From positions 1-38,402 of the forward strand of contig JAZNZB010000054.1 of the NCBI GenBank assembly GCA_045594705.1: 38,402 bases of DNA, read 5' to 3'. The stretch's first letter is position 1. Each line of letters opens with the position of its first letter. Positions 15,262-24,637 of this stretch are shown here, one piece after another. The notes under the pieces were generated by a model. It made no database searches and was not told the DNA's origin. It saw only the letters and a program-made list of their open reading frames with translations. The position numbers and the translations under genes were made by a program. Source of the stretch: SVQP01 sp045594705. Its GTDB lineage: Bacteria; Bacillota; Clostridia; Oscillospirales; CAG-272.

Positions 15262-16497
15262 TTATTCAATTCTCAAAAGCTCCCCGTCGCCTGCGTGCAG
15301 GTGGAGGGTATAATAGCCGTCGGCGGTGCGGGACATTTTATCCCAAACGCCGCGGGATTTGCTGAATTTGTAAAGTGCCTTTTCGGTCGTGATCCTGGCA
15401 AAGGCTTCGTTATGAAAATCCTTATTGGCAAGCATGAGGTAGCCGCCCTCAAAGAATCCTGCCACAAATCTGCCGCCCTCGACCTTGTCAATGCCGCCAA
15501 AGGGCGCAAAGGGCACGGGCAGGGGATCGCGCTCTTTGCCCACGTGGAAAACGGCAAGGCTTTGCGCTGTGCCAACCTCTCCCATCACCGCTTGAATTTC
15601 GCGGTTGATCTGCTTGACAATGGGGTATTTCTCGCCGCGTGTGCCGTCTGCTTCGATGATGCCGTGGTGATACGACCATGGCTCATTGTGGCTGACACCG
15701 GGCGTCCAGTAGGTAAAGTAGCTGATCTGCGAGGAGCCGTAAGCCAGCGCGGTAAAGACCTCCCAGCGGATCTCGGATTCGGTCAGATAACGGTAGCCCC
15801 AGTGCTCGACCAGCAGAATGATGATCATCCAAGGGATGCCTGCAGCACGTGCATGATTGCGGATCTGCTCCAAGTTGTCGTAATAGTCCGGTCTGTCGTA
15901 TTCGGCGTAGAGCACCTGCTGCGTGCTGTTTCGCTCGCGGCACTCATCCGAAACGCGCGCCTCGCGCAAGCCCTGCGCGAACATCTCGTCTGCGGTCTTC
16001 TCGGTCTTGCACAGACAATAATGGTCATAGGAGAGTAACGAGGGCTTGACCGCGTCAAGATACGCGGCGATATGCGCGTCGCTGTTCTGCTTTCCGCCCG
16101 GCACTGCCACGTTGGGCAGCAGGTTGACGTAAAAGTCAGCATTCGGGTGATGCGTGTGGAAATAGTCCGCAATGCGCGCCAGCATGGGGAATTGCGCTTC
16201 AATGGGCTCGTCCTTGATAAAAAAGCGATCCAGCGCGGGATAGCTTGCATAATCCGCGATCATGTCGTCAAGTGCTTGCTGCCAGCCCTCGGTTTCATTG
16301 ATGGCGGCAGCCATGCGGTCGTCCCATACGTAGGCGCGTAAGCCCAATTCCTCGCACCAAGAAAGTACTTTTTTGTTGGTTTCTGTATCGTAGCGGCATT
16401 CAATGACGGTAAAGCCTGCCTCTGCAGCCTCTTCGAGTCGCTCGCGGCAGATAAATTCGGGGCGGATTCCGTACCAGAAGTTTATGGGATATGACAT
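15262..16497 (-). CDS. Putative TIM-barrel glycoside hydrolase, family not assigned
   Basis: 411 residues, no signal peptide, so cytoplasmic. The N-terminus (FWYGIRPEFICRERLEEAA) and strands such as DRFFIKDEPIE and ISYFTYWTPG are typical of a (beta/alpha)8 barrel; a small beta domain closes the protein (LMLANKDFHNEAF, then YYTLHLHAGDGELLRIE) as in many GH-like enzymes. Candidate acid/base and nucleophile glutamates are those of KDEP and VEHWGYR. I cannot place it in a numbered GH family. It starts 19 bp after mtnN and ends in a terminator, so it is transcribed with luxS and mtnN. The metabolic link to that pair is unclear and may only reflect insertion downstream. Confidence 0.7.
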   Translation of the reverse strand: MSYPINFWYGIRPEFICRERLEEAAEAGFTVIECRYDTETNKKVLSWCEELGLRAYVWDDRMAAAINETEGWQQALDDMIADYASYPALDRFFIKDEPIEAQFPMLARIADYFHTHHPNADFYVNLLPNVAVPGGKQNSDAHIAAYLDAVKPSLLSYDHYCLCKTEKTADEMFAQGLREARVSDECRERNSTQQVLYAEYDRPDYYDNLEQIRNHARAAGIPWMIIILLVEHWGYRYLTESEIRWEVFTALAYGSSQISYFTYWTPGVSHNEPWSYHHGIIEADGTRGEKYPIVKQINREIQAVMGEVGTAQSLAVFHVGKERDPLPVPFAPFGGIDKVEGGRFVAGFFEGGYLMLANKDFHNEAFARITTEKALYKFSKSRGVWDKMSRTADGYYTLHLHAGDGELLRIE

Positions 16498-16516
16498 ATC
16501 TTACTCCTTAGATGCC

Positions 16517-17212
16517 TTAGATGCGGCTCATGAAATCAAGCAGAATGCGGCAGCCGACGCGTGCCGAGGAATCGCGGAAGGTTGCGTAGTCCATGGTAGA
16601 GGGGTCGTTGCAATTGTCCGAAATGGCGCGCAAAATGCCCACCTCAACGCCGTTGGCGTAGCAGACCTGGCAGATGGCCGAGCCTTCCATTTCACAAGCC
16701 ACAGCGTCAAAATTTCCCGTGATACGCGCACGCTGCTCGGGCGAAGCGACAAACACGTCACCCGAAGCCACCGTGCCGAGTACGTAGTGCACGCCCTGTG
16801 CCTGTACGCAGTCGGCAAGCAGGTCACAAAGGTGCTCGGAGCATGGGAGATAGACCTTGTTGATGCCCGAGATCAGGCCCACGGGGTCGCCGATGGGCGA
16901 GGTGTCCATGTCGTGCTGCACCGTGCTTTTTGCAATGGCAATGTCGCCGATGCGCAGCCCATCACACAGCGAGCCCGCCACGCCTACGTTGACGATGGCA
17001 GTCACGCCGAAGTGCAAAATCATGGTCTGCGCACACATGGCGGCAAACACCTTGCCGATGCCGCAGATGGCAATGACCGTGTCTTTTCCGCACAGAATGC
17101 CTTGCGTAAACTTGATAGAGCCGACGGTCAGGGTAGATGCGTTTTCCATCTGCGCGATCAGGGGATCGACCTCGCAAGCCATCGCACCGATGATACCGAT
17201 TCTTTTATTCAT
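16517..17212 (-). CDS. mtnN: 5'-methylthioadenosine/S-adenosylhomocysteine nucleosidase
   Basis: 231 residues, usual length for the family. It hydrolyses SAH to S-ribosylhomocysteine plus adenine, and MTA similarly. Family features are clear: GIIGAMACEVDPL with Glu14, the glycine-rich GIGKVFAAM, NVGVAGSL, QHDMD, VACEMEG with the ribose-binding glutamate at 174/176, and the catalytic acid Asp199 in AISDN. The start overlaps the luxS stop by 8 bp (ATGAATAA), so translation is coupled and the pathway SAH to S-ribosylhomocysteine to homocysteine plus DPD is encoded as a unit. Confidence 0.97.
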   Translation of the reverse strand: MNKRIGIIGAMACEVDPLIAQMENASTLTVGSIKFTQGILCGKDTVIAICGIGKVFAAMCAQTMILHFGVTAIVNVGVAGSLCDGLRIGDIAIAKSTVQHDMDTSPIGDPVGLISGINKVYLPCSEHLCDLLADCVQAQGVHYVLGTVASGDVFVASPEQRARITGNFDAVACEMEGSAICQVCYANGVEVGILRAISDNCNDPSTMDYATFRDSSARVGCRILLDFMSRI

Positions 17213-17672
17213 AGGAAAAATCCTTCCTTTCGCAAAATTTCTCGTTGTCCATCAAGGCGTTCAGATAGCGTGCGCACTCTGCCTTGGCGGCCGCCATGTC
17301 AAGATTTTGGTAGTTGCCGCACTCCTTGCGCGCCTGTCCGGGCATCTCGCCCGTGTAGGCAATGGCGTCTGCAAGGCACTTGCAAAGCAGGGCAAAGGCA
17401 TCGGCGGGCGCGGTGTCGCGCATGAGCAGGTAAAAGCCTGTCTGGCAACCCATGGGGCCAAAATAAATGACGCGCTCGCTGTCCTCGGAGTTGCGCAAAA
17501 GCGTTGCCAGCATGTGCTCGACCGAGTGCATGGTCAGGTTGTCCATGTAGTCGCCTGCGTTGGGTGTGCGGGTGCGCAGATCAAAGGTGATGATATCACC
17601 GTCGATGCGCGAGATATAAAAGCCGGGCACGATGGTATCGTGATCCACGGAAAAGGAGGTGATCTTTTTCAT
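17205..17672 (-). CDS. luxS: S-ribosylhomocysteine lyase (autoinducer-2 synthesis)
   Basis: 155 residues from the ATG at 17672, chosen because AAAGGA is 8 bp upstream; a frame extending to 17723 would include non-family residues. LuxS splits S-ribosylhomocysteine into homocysteine and 4,5-dihydroxy-2,3-pentanedione, the AI-2 precursor, as a Zn/Fe-dependent homodimer. The metal site is visible as His49 and His53 (HSVEH) and Cys118 (KECGNY); Glu52 and Cys76 (GPMGCQTG) are the catalytic base/acid residues. All key residues are present. It is the first gene of a luxS-mtnN transcript with an extended -10 promoter upstream. Confidence 0.98.
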   Translation of the reverse strand: MKKITSFSVDHDTIVPGFYISRIDGDIITFDLRTRTPNAGDYMDNLTMHSVEHMLATLLRNSEDSERVIYFGPMGCQTGFYLLMRDTAPADAFALLCKCLADAIAYTGEMPGQARKECGNYQNLDMAAAKAECARYLNALMDNEKFCERKDFSYE

Positions 17673-17702
17673 GTCGTGCGTCCTTTCATGATTGTTGTCT
17701 TC

Positions 17703-17708
17703 ATTATA
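17703..17708 (-). promoter_or_regulatory. Extended -10 promoter of the luxS operon
   Basis: The minus strand reads TGCTATAAT, about 30 bp upstream of the luxS start. No good -35 is seen, which is usual for extended -10 promoters. Confidence 0.65.
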
Positions 17709-17762
17709 GCACAACGCGCACAAAAAGAAAAGGGGAAAGGTGTATTTTTTCGGGAAAATGCC

Positions 17763-17791
17763 TTGAAGGGAGCAGAAAAATATGGTATACT
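17763..17791 (+). promoter_or_regulatory. Sigma-A-type promoter upstream of pepT
   Basis: TTGAAG at 17763-17768, 17-bp spacer, TATACT at 17786-17791; divergent from the luxS promoter. Confidence 0.75.
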
Positions 17792-17863
17792 GTAGTTAGA
17801 TGCGGCGGCTGATCATAGCCCCACCCGATTGTTTTGTTTGATTACCCCGAGGAGGATTTAGAT

Positions 17864-19081
17864 ATGAAGCCTTATGAAAGATTTTTGAAATACGTTGCAT
17901 TCCCCACCATGTCGGACGAGAAGTCCGAGACCGTGCCCAGCACCGAAAAGCAGATCGTGCTCAGCCTTGCGCTGGCAGCTGAGCTGATAAGCATGGGTCT
18001 ATGTGACGTGGAGCTTGACGATAAGGGATATTTGTACGCAACGCTGCCTGCCAATACAGACAAGGAATGCCCCACCATCGGACTTGTGGCGCACGTGGAT
18101 ACCTCGGACGCCTGTGCCGATTCTCCCATTGCTGCAAAGGTTGTGGCTTACGAGGGCGGCGACATCTGCCTGAATGAGGAAAAGGGCATTGATATGACGG
18201 TTGCGGATTACCCGAGCCTGCAGAATTATGTGGGGCAGCATCTGATCGTGACCGACGGCACCACACTGCTCGGCGCGGACGACAAGGCAGGTGTTGCTGC
18301 CATCGTTTCTGCTGTGGAAAGACTTCTTGCAAGCGATGCACCGCACGGCAAGGTCAGAATCTGCTTTACGCCCGATGAGGAGATCGGTCGCGGAGCGGAT
18401 CACTTTGACGTGGAAAAGTTTGGCGCGGACTACGCGTATACCGTAGACGGCGGCCCGCTTGGCGAGCTGGGATACGAGAACTTCAACGCGGCCTCTGCCG
18501 TGGTCAATTTCGCGGGCGTTTCCATTCATTCCGGCTCTGCCAAGGATAAGATGAAGAATGCGCAGCTGATGGCCATGGAGTTCAACGCGCTGCTTCCTGC
18601 AGACCAGATCCCCGCCAAGACCGAGGGATATGAGGGATTTTTCCATTTGTGCGACATGCAGGGCGATTGCGAGAACGCAACGCTGGTCTATATCATCCGC
18701 GATCACGACCGCGCGTTGTTTGAAGAAAAAAAGCAGGTCATCGCCGCGGCTGCCGCCAAGATCAATGAGACCTGGGGCGAGGGCAGCTGCACACTGACGC
18801 TCAAGGACTCTTATTATAACATGAAAGAGATCATTGACGATCATATGTATACCATTGAGCGCGCCAAGGCTGCGATGCTGGAGCTGGGTATTCAGCCCGT
18901 TGTCACGCCCATTCGCGGCGGTACGGACGGTGCAAGACTTTCCTTTATGGGTCTGCCTTGCCCCAATCTGTGCACGGGCGGTGAGAACTTCCATTCCAGA
19001 TTTGAATTCTTGTCGATCGAGTCCTTGGACAGAGTGGTTGATATCGTAGAACGCATCCTTGTCAACGCCGCAAAGGAGTAA
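17864..19081 (+). CDS. pepT: Peptidase T (tripeptide aminopeptidase)
   Basis: 405 residues from the ATG at 17864, which has GAGGAGG 8 bp upstream; a TTG further up (17834) precedes the Shine-Dalgarno and is rejected. E. coli PepT has 408 residues. This M20 metallopeptidase removes the N-terminal residue of tripeptides in the cytoplasm. The dinuclear zinc site is visible: His77 and Asp79 (VAHVDTSD), Asp139/140 (LGADDKAG), Glu172-Glu173 (TPDEEIG), Asp in YTVDGG, and His in GGENFHSRFEF. A dimerisation insertion sits between. The next gene tdk starts 2 bp after the stop, forming a peptide/nucleoside salvage operon. Confidence 0.96.
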   Translation: MKPYERFLKYVAFPTMSDEKSETVPSTEKQIVLSLALAAELISMGLCDVELDDKGYLYATLPANTDKECPTIGLVAHVDTSDACADSPIAAKVVAYEGGDICLNEEKGIDMTVADYPSLQNYVGQHLIVTDGTTLLGADDKAGVAAIVSAVERLLASDAPHGKVRICFTPDEEIGRGADHFDVEKFGADYAYTVDGGPLGELGYENFNAASAVVNFAGVSIHSGSAKDKMKNAQLMAMEFNALLPADQIPAKTEGYEGFFHLCDMQGDCENATLVYIIRDHDRALFEEKKQVIAAAAAKINETWGEGSCTLTLKDSYYNMKEIIDDHMYTIERAKAAMLELGIQPVVTPIRGGTDGARLSFMGLPCPNLCTGGENFHSRFEFLSIESLDRVVDIVERILVNAAKE

Positions 19082-19083
19082 GT

Positions 19084-19677
19084 ATGGCAAAGTTATATTT
19101 CAAATATGGCGCGATGGGCTCATCCAAGACCGCAAACGCGCTGATTACCAAGTTCAACTACGAGGAGCGCGGCATGCGCGTCTGGCTGATCAAGCCCGCC
19201 ATTGATACGCGTGACGGTGCGAGTGTGATCCGCTCGCGCATCGGCCTTGCGGCAGATGCGCAGGTGATCGGCACGGAGACCGATATCGGACGGGAATTCG
19301 AATCTCACAAGGATTGCCACGTCATCATTGCGGATGAGTGTCAGTTCTTTACCGAGGCGCAGATTGATCAGCTGCGTCGCATTGTGGACGAGCTGGATAT
19401 CCCCGTGCTTTGCTTTGGACTTCGCACCGACTTTATGACCCGCCTGTTTCCGGGCAGCCGCAGGCTGTTCGAGGTGGCAGATTCGATCACCGAGATCAAG
19501 ACCATTTGTACCTGCGGCAAAAAGGCCATTGTCAATGCGCGCATTGACGAGCGCGGCCGCGTGGTGACCACGGGCGGCCAGATCCTGCTTGGCGGCAACG
19601 ATTCCTATGTGGCCATGTGCCACGCGTGCTGGAAGCAGACGATTGCCGATCAGGAGAGCGAGGAAGGCCATGAATAA
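19084..19677 (+). CDS. tdk: Thymidine kinase
   Basis: 197 residues. Phosphorylates thymidine with ATP in pyrimidine salvage. The P-loop is YGAMGSSKT near the N-terminus, the Walker-B-like motif is VIIADECQFF, and two cysteine pairs (CTCGKK and CHACW) form the zinc-stabilised lasso of type II (human TK1-like) thymidine kinases, as in Bacillus. The start lies 2 bp after pepT. Its stop overlaps the start of udk by 8 bp. Confidence 0.96.
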   Translation: MAKLYFKYGAMGSSKTANALITKFNYEERGMRVWLIKPAIDTRDGASVIRSRIGLAADAQVIGTETDIGREFESHKDCHVIIADECQFFTEAQIDQLRRIVDELDIPVLCFGLRTDFMTRLFPGSRRLFEVADSITEIKTICTCGKKAIVNARIDERGRVVTTGGQILLGGNDSYVAMCHACWKQTIADQESEEGHE

Positions 19678-20299
19678 GCCTATGATCGTTGGCGTTGCGG
19701 GCGGTACGGGCTCGGGAAAGACCACGCTTGCAGAGCATATTGCAAGGGCGTTTGGTGACAACGTGACCGTGATCGCACACGACAGCTATTATCATCTGCA
19801 GGAGGGCAAGACGTACGAGGAGCGATGCCTGACCAACTACGACCATCCCGATGCAATTGAAACCGACCTGTTACGTGCACACTTAGACGCGCTTTGCCGC
19901 GGCGAGAGCGTGAACGTGCCGGTTTACGACTATACCATTCACAATCGCAGCGATAAGACCGTTTGCGTGCATCCCACGCCGCTGATCGTGCTGGAGGGCA
20001 TTCTGATCTTTTCGGATGCATCCTTGCGCGACATGATGGATCTGCGTGTGTTTGTGGATACCGATGCGGACGAGCGCATTTTGCGCCGCATTCTGCGCGA
20101 TACCAAGGAGAGAGCCAGAAGTCTGGATTCGGTCATTGCGCAGTACCTGACGACGGTCAAGCCCATGCACGAGGCGTTTGTCGAGCCTTTTAAGCGTTAT
20201 GCGGACGTCATTGTTCCGGGGGGCGGGAATAATCCCGTCGCGCTTGAGATGATCGTGCAATGCATTTGCAAGCAGACCGGACTGCATACAGTAAAGTAA
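19670..20299 (+). CDS. udk: Uridine kinase
   Basis: 209 residues from the ATG at 19670, inside the tdk end; the preceding 27 in-frame residues are tdk in another frame. It phosphorylates uridine and cytidine. The P-loop GGTGSGKT, the DSYYHLQEGKTYEER segment, the NYDHPDAIETD substrate-binding motif, the YDYTIHNRSD loop, and VLEGILIF with the later DERILRRILRD lid helix all match the family. tdk-udk overlap shows translational coupling for pyrimidine nucleoside salvage. Confidence 0.97.
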   Translation: MNKPMIVGVAGGTGSGKTTLAEHIARAFGDNVTVIAHDSYYHLQEGKTYEERCLTNYDHPDAIETDLLRAHLDALCRGESVNVPVYDYTIHNRSDKTVCVHPTPLIVLEGILIFSDASLRDMMDLRVFVDTDADERILRRILRDTKERARSLDSVIAQYLTTVKPMHEAFVEPFKRYADVIVPGGGNNPVALEMIVQCICKQTGLHTVK

Positions 20300-20333
20300 G
20301 AGAGAATAAACTGAATTGATCGGGGGTGAGGGA

Positions 20334-21794
20334 ATGAAGCGAAAATCTTTGGCAGCTGTGCTTTTTGTGCTGCTGCTTGTCTGTGCGCTTGCATCCTGCA
20401 GCGCGCCAAAAGTGCAGCTTTATGAGAGCATCAGGGAAAACCCCGTCTCTCCCGTGCCGATCGTATGCCAAGGACAGGGAAAGCTTGCCGAGGGCGTTGC
20501 CGAGGCTGAGCGGTATCTTGCCCCTGCGCAGAGTGTGGCGGATTACATATATCAATGCCTGCTTGCAGAGCAGAGTGAGATCGATCTTTCGGATTACGGG
20601 ATCGTTGCCGACCGGATCACGCTGCTGTATACCGAGATCATGAACACGCATCCCGATCTGTTTTTTGTCGATCCGGGGATTTCCTACACCTACAATTCCG
20701 CGGGATTTATCGTGTCCTTGATCCCCTCGTATCGGCTGAAGGGCGAGGCACTTGATCGGGCAAGAGAGGACTGCGCACGTATACTGGACGAAATATGCGC
20801 GGGCGTTGACCCTGCCTGGAGCGATTTTGAGATTTCACTTTACCTGCACGATTATCTCTGTCTGCATTTTGAATACGATACCGATTACGAGATCTACGAC
20901 ATGCATCAGTTTCTGACGCTCGGCAAGGGTGTTTGTCAGGCATATACGCTGACTTATATGGAGCTGCTTTCTCGCTATGGGATCAAGTCTGACGTCGCCA
21001 TCAGTCAGAGCATGAATCATATCTGGAATATCATCATGTTGGGAGGCAAGCCCTACCATGTGGATGTGACCTGGGATGACCCCGTGCCGGACGCCCGTGG
21101 CAGAGCGTTACACGCAAATTTTTTGCGCAGTGACGGTGGAATTGCCGCAACCGAGCATTACGGATGGGAAAGCGACTATGCTTGCACGTCCGATGTGTAC
21201 GAGCGCACGTTTGTCACAGGTGTCGAGCACCCCTTTTCCTATACCGCAGGGAAGTGGTTTTTTGCGGATGGAAAGGAGCGAGCAGTTTTCGCAGCGGATT
21301 TTTCCACCATGCGCACCGAGCGCGTGCTGGAGATCGAACAAAAGTGGCAGGCTGAGGGCGACGGGGCGTATTATATTGACGCTTTTGTCGGCGTGGGCAC
21401 GTATCGCGGCAATCTGATCTACAATCTGCCCGACCGCATTCTTGCGCACAATTTGCAAAGCGGTGTGACGGTTGAGGTGCAGATCCCTGCGCCGGGAGGC
21501 AAGCAGATCTTTGGCCTGTACGTGGTGGATGAGGTTGTGCATTACGCGGTTTCCGACGCACCGGACTCTGAGATGCAGTATCTGTCCTGTGATATTACGG
21601 ATCTTGCAGACTATTTGTGGGGAGACGCCGATCAGAACGGCGTGGTGGACGGCAGAGATATCACGGCCATTCTGCGCTACGTAGAGGGTTTGCCCACCAC
21701 GTGCCACACGGGTGCTGCCGATCTTGACGACAATGGCGCAACCGACGCGCGCGACGCGGATATTCTGCGTCAATATCTGGTAGAAAACAATTAA
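20334..21794 (+). CDS. Lipoprotein with transglutaminase-like domain and C-terminal dockerin
   Basis: 486 residues from the ATG at 20334 (GGGGGTGAGG upstream). The N-terminus is a lipoprotein signal: positive MKRK, hydrophobic core and lipobox LASC, so it is exported and anchored. A transglutaminase-core domain is indicated by Cys201 (GKGVCQAY), His229 (MNHIWNI) and Asp244 (YHVDVTWDDP), the classic Cys-His-Asp triad. The last ~58 residues are a dockerin type I-like pair of calcium-binding repeats (GDADQNGVVDGRD from 430, and ADLDDNGATDARD from 462). It may be a protease or amidase-like enzyme that docks on a cohesin, or a surface protein using the repeats for Ca2+ folding. It lies 35 bp after udk, so it is probably on the same transcript. 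Confidence 0.88.
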   Translation: MKRKSLAAVLFVLLLVCALASCSAPKVQLYESIRENPVSPVPIVCQGQGKLAEGVAEAERYLAPAQSVADYIYQCLLAEQSEIDLSDYGIVADRITLLYTEIMNTHPDLFFVDPGISYTYNSAGFIVSLIPSYRLKGEALDRAREDCARILDEICAGVDPAWSDFEISLYLHDYLCLHFEYDTDYEIYDMHQFLTLGKGVCQAYTLTYMELLSRYGIKSDVAISQSMNHIWNIIMLGGKPYHVDVTWDDPVPDARGRALHANFLRSDGGIAATEHYGWESDYACTSDVYERTFVTGVEHPFSYTAGKWFFADGKERAVFAADFSTMRTERVLEIEQKWQAEGDGAYYIDAFVGVGTYRGNLIYNLPDRILAHNLQSGVTVEVQIPAPGGKQIFGLYVVDEVVHYAVSDAPDSEMQYLSCDITDLADYLWGDADQNGVVDGRDITAILRYVEGLPTTCHTGAADLDDNGATDARDADILRQYLVENN

Positions 21795-21845
21795 ATTTTC
21801 ATAAATTGCGCGATGGGAGGCCCCCTACGCGCCAAGGAGGTAAAA

Positions 21846-24569
21846 ATGGATTTTAGATTTGTGGACAAAAAGTACCGTCCCGTACCGTTCTGGTCCTGGA
21901 ACGAGCGTCTGCGCACAGAGGAAACGCGCAGACAGATCGGACTGATGGATGACGTGGGCATCGGCGGCTTTTTCATGCACGCTCGCGGCGGTCTGCAGAC
22001 CGAGTATATGGGCGAGGAATGGTTCGAAAACGTTTCCGCATCCATCGATGAGGCAGGCAAGCGCGGCATGCACGCATGGGCATATGATGAAAACGGCTGG
22101 CCCTCCGGCTTTGGCGGCGGTATTGTCAACGGCAAGGGCATCAAGTATCAGCAGAAGTATCTGCGCGTCAAGAAGTTCACGCCCGATCTCGAAGACCCCA
22201 GAGGCCCCGAGGTTATCTATTGCTTCGAGAATTACTGCTTCTACTACGAGGTCAACCCCTTCTACGTAGACACCCTGGACGGCGAGGTCATTGCCGATTT
22301 CATCAACGAGATCTACGAGCCTTACTATGCAAAGTACGGCACGACCTTTGACGGTTTCTTTACCGACGAGCCGCAGATCTCGCGTAACGGTATTCCGTGG
22401 AGCTTCATTCTGCCCGAGGAATACGAAAAGGCATACGGTGAGCCGATCTTTGATCACCTGATCGAGCTGTTTATCGAGCGCGGCGAATGGCAGCAGACCA
22501 GAATGAACTTCTGGAAGCTGGTCACCGAGCTGTTCTCCAAGAATTACAATAAGCAGATCTACGATTGGTGTGAGGCACACGGCCTGCTCTATACCGGCCA
22601 CTTGGTACTGGAGGAGTCGCTGGAATCTCAGCTGACCAGTAACGGTGCATGCATGCCGCACTATGAGTATTATCACATTCCGGGTATGGACTGGCTGTGC
22701 CGTCCCATTTTCCCCTGCCTGACCATGGCGCAGCTTTGCTCCACTGCAGCGCAGACCGGCAAGAAGCAGATTCTGTCCGAGACCTTTGCGCTCTGCGGCC
22801 ACAACGTCGGCCACGAGGAGCTCAAGAGAAACTACGAGTGGATGATGGTGCGCGGCGTCAATTTGATGTGCCAGCACTTAGAGGGCTATTCCTTGCGCGG
22901 CATCCGTAAGAGAGACTACCCGCCCGCAATGTATTGCCAGCAGCCCTGGTGGGCAGATTACAAGGTGTTCAACGACGCCATGTCCCGCATCGGTATGATG
23001 CTGGCAGAGGGCGAGATCCGTTACGACACCCTGGTCATGCATCCTCAGACCTCCGCATGGATCAGCTTCAACTGCGGCGATAACAAGGGTCTTGGCGATT
23101 ACAACAACGACATCATCAACGTCATGAATGCGCTGGACGCAAAGCACGTGCTGTACCACCTGGGCGACGAGATCATGATCGGGCGCCACGGTAAGGTTGA
23201 GGGCGGCAAGTTTGTCATCGGACAGCAGGCGTATTCCACGGTCGTGCTGACCAAGCATATCGCATACCTGCCCAATACCGAAAAGATGCTTGCCGAATTC
23301 CGCGCACAAGGCGGTCGCGTGGTTACGGTTGACGAGGTCGAGGGCTGCGATCTGATCGACAATCCCAATATTACCTACACCAAGCGTTACTACGACGGCT
23401 TCGAGCTTTACTATTTCGTCAACAGCACCGACAGTGAGCAGCCCACCAATTTCAAGGTCGGCAGCTACGGCATTGACATTGAGACCGGTGAGAAGGTTGA
23501 CTTCTTCGGCACCTACAATTTCCCCGCATACGGCAGCCTTGTGATCATTGACGACGGTACTGCTCACGCACAGGCACCCGCTCCCCGCGCGCTGACCGAG
23601 GTTTGCCTTGGCGGTGACTGGGCAGTTGCATCCATGACCGACAACGCGCTGACGCTGGACACCTGCACTTATTGGTTTGACGGTGTGCTGCAACAGGAGA
23701 ACGCTTGTGTGCTCAACGTGGCAGAGAGAGCTTACGAGCTTGGCCGCGGCGTGGATATCAAGTGCCACTTTACCTTCCAAGCAGAGGTGATCCCCGAGCG
23801 CATCTTCCTTGCTTGCGAGACGCCCGAGATCTTCTCGATCAAGCTCAACGGCAAGGACGTTGACAAGACCGATTGCGGTTATTTCCGCGACCACTCCTTC
23901 CGCATGCTCAACATCGCGGGCCTTGTACAGAAGGGCGAGAACGTCATCGAGCTGCAGGTTTACCTCAAGGAGACCGACGAGGTTTACGAGAACCTCAAGA
24001 AGTCCAGAATCTTTGAGTCCGAAAAGAACAAGCTGACCTTTGGCACCGAGATCGAGCCTATGTATCTGGTGGGCGACTTCGGCGTCAAGGCAGACGGCAA
24101 GTTTGAGCCTATCCCCAACAAGGCGTACTTCTATGAGGGCGGCTTTGCGCTGGTCGAAGCACCCAAGACGCTGACCTTAAAGGAGATCGAGAAGCAGGGA
24201 CTTCTGTTCTTCTCGGGCGAGGTCACGCTCAAAAAGACTGTCACGCTGGACGGCGCACCCTGCTGCCTGAAGTTTGACAAGAAGGGCATCAACGCCATTC
24301 GCGTCAAGGTAAACGGCAAGGACGTCCGCACCGTCATGTGGACTCCCTTCGAGGTGGATATTTCGGACTACGTGCAGGCAGGCGAGAACGAGATCGAGCT
24401 GACCTTGGTCAACAACCTGCGTAACCTCATGGGCCCGCACCACCACGCAGCAGGCGAGCTGCTGGCAGTTGCACCTCCTCACTTCTTTGACGAGGGCTGC
24501 ATCTGGAACAACTACTGCGGCGGTTACTATACACCTAAGTATAGCTTTGTGGAAACAGGGTTGATCTAA
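21846..24569 (+). CDS. GH106-like glycoside hydrolase (alpha-L-rhamnosidase family)
   Basis: 907 residues from the ATG at 21846, preceded by AAGGAGG; earlier in-frame residues are untypical. No signal peptide, so cytoplasmic. The N-terminus shows the family pattern PVPFWSWNERL, GIGGFFMHARGGL, and AYDENGWPSGFGGG. Candidate catalytic acids are in FTDEPQ and in SETFALCG. The C-terminal third is beta-rich with galactose-binding-like/jelly-roll signatures (INAIRVKVNGKDVRT, GENEIELTLVNNLRNL). GH106 removes rhamnose from plant pectic and flavonoid-type glycans; many gut homologues have untested specificities. It is followed by a terminator. A second rhamnosidase-like gene (GH78-like) lies at 36017. 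Confidence 0.85.
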   Translation: MDFRFVDKKYRPVPFWSWNERLRTEETRRQIGLMDDVGIGGFFMHARGGLQTEYMGEEWFENVSASIDEAGKRGMHAWAYDENGWPSGFGGGIVNGKGIKYQQKYLRVKKFTPDLEDPRGPEVIYCFENYCFYYEVNPFYVDTLDGEVIADFINEIYEPYYAKYGTTFDGFFTDEPQISRNGIPWSFILPEEYEKAYGEPIFDHLIELFIERGEWQQTRMNFWKLVTELFSKNYNKQIYDWCEAHGLLYTGHLVLEESLESQLTSNGACMPHYEYYHIPGMDWLCRPIFPCLTMAQLCSTAAQTGKKQILSETFALCGHNVGHEELKRNYEWMMVRGVNLMCQHLEGYSLRGIRKRDYPPAMYCQQPWWADYKVFNDAMSRIGMMLAEGEIRYDTLVMHPQTSAWISFNCGDNKGLGDYNNDIINVMNALDAKHVLYHLGDEIMIGRHGKVEGGKFVIGQQAYSTVVLTKHIAYLPNTEKMLAEFRAQGGRVVTVDEVEGCDLIDNPNITYTKRYYDGFELYYFVNSTDSEQPTNFKVGSYGIDIETGEKVDFFGTYNFPAYGSLVIIDDGTAHAQAPAPRALTEVCLGGDWAVASMTDNALTLDTCTYWFDGVLQQENACVLNVAERAYELGRGVDIKCHFTFQAEVIPERIFLACETPEIFSIKLNGKDVDKTDCGYFRDHSFRMLNIAGLVQKGENVIELQVYLKETDEVYENLKKSRIFESEKNKLTFGTEIEPMYLVGDFGVKADGKFEPIPNKAYFYEGGFALVEAPKTLTLKEIEKQGLLFFSGEVTLKKTVTLDGAPCCLKFDKKGINAIRVKVNGKDVRTVMWTPFEVDISDYVQAGENEIELTLVNNLRNLMGPHHHAAGELLAVAPPHFFDEGCIWNNYCGGYYTPKYSFVETGLI

Positions 24570-24580
24570 AATCATTTCAA

Positions 24581-24614
24581 GGGGCTGTGTAAAACAGCCC
24601 CTGTTTTCATTTTG
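24581..24614 (+). terminator. Terminator after the GH106-like gene
   Basis: 8-bp stem AGGGGCTG (24581-24588) / CAGCCCCT (24596-24603) and tail GTTTTCATTTT. Confidence 0.85.
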
Positions 24615-24637
24615 CTCATATAGAGAATCAACAGTTG

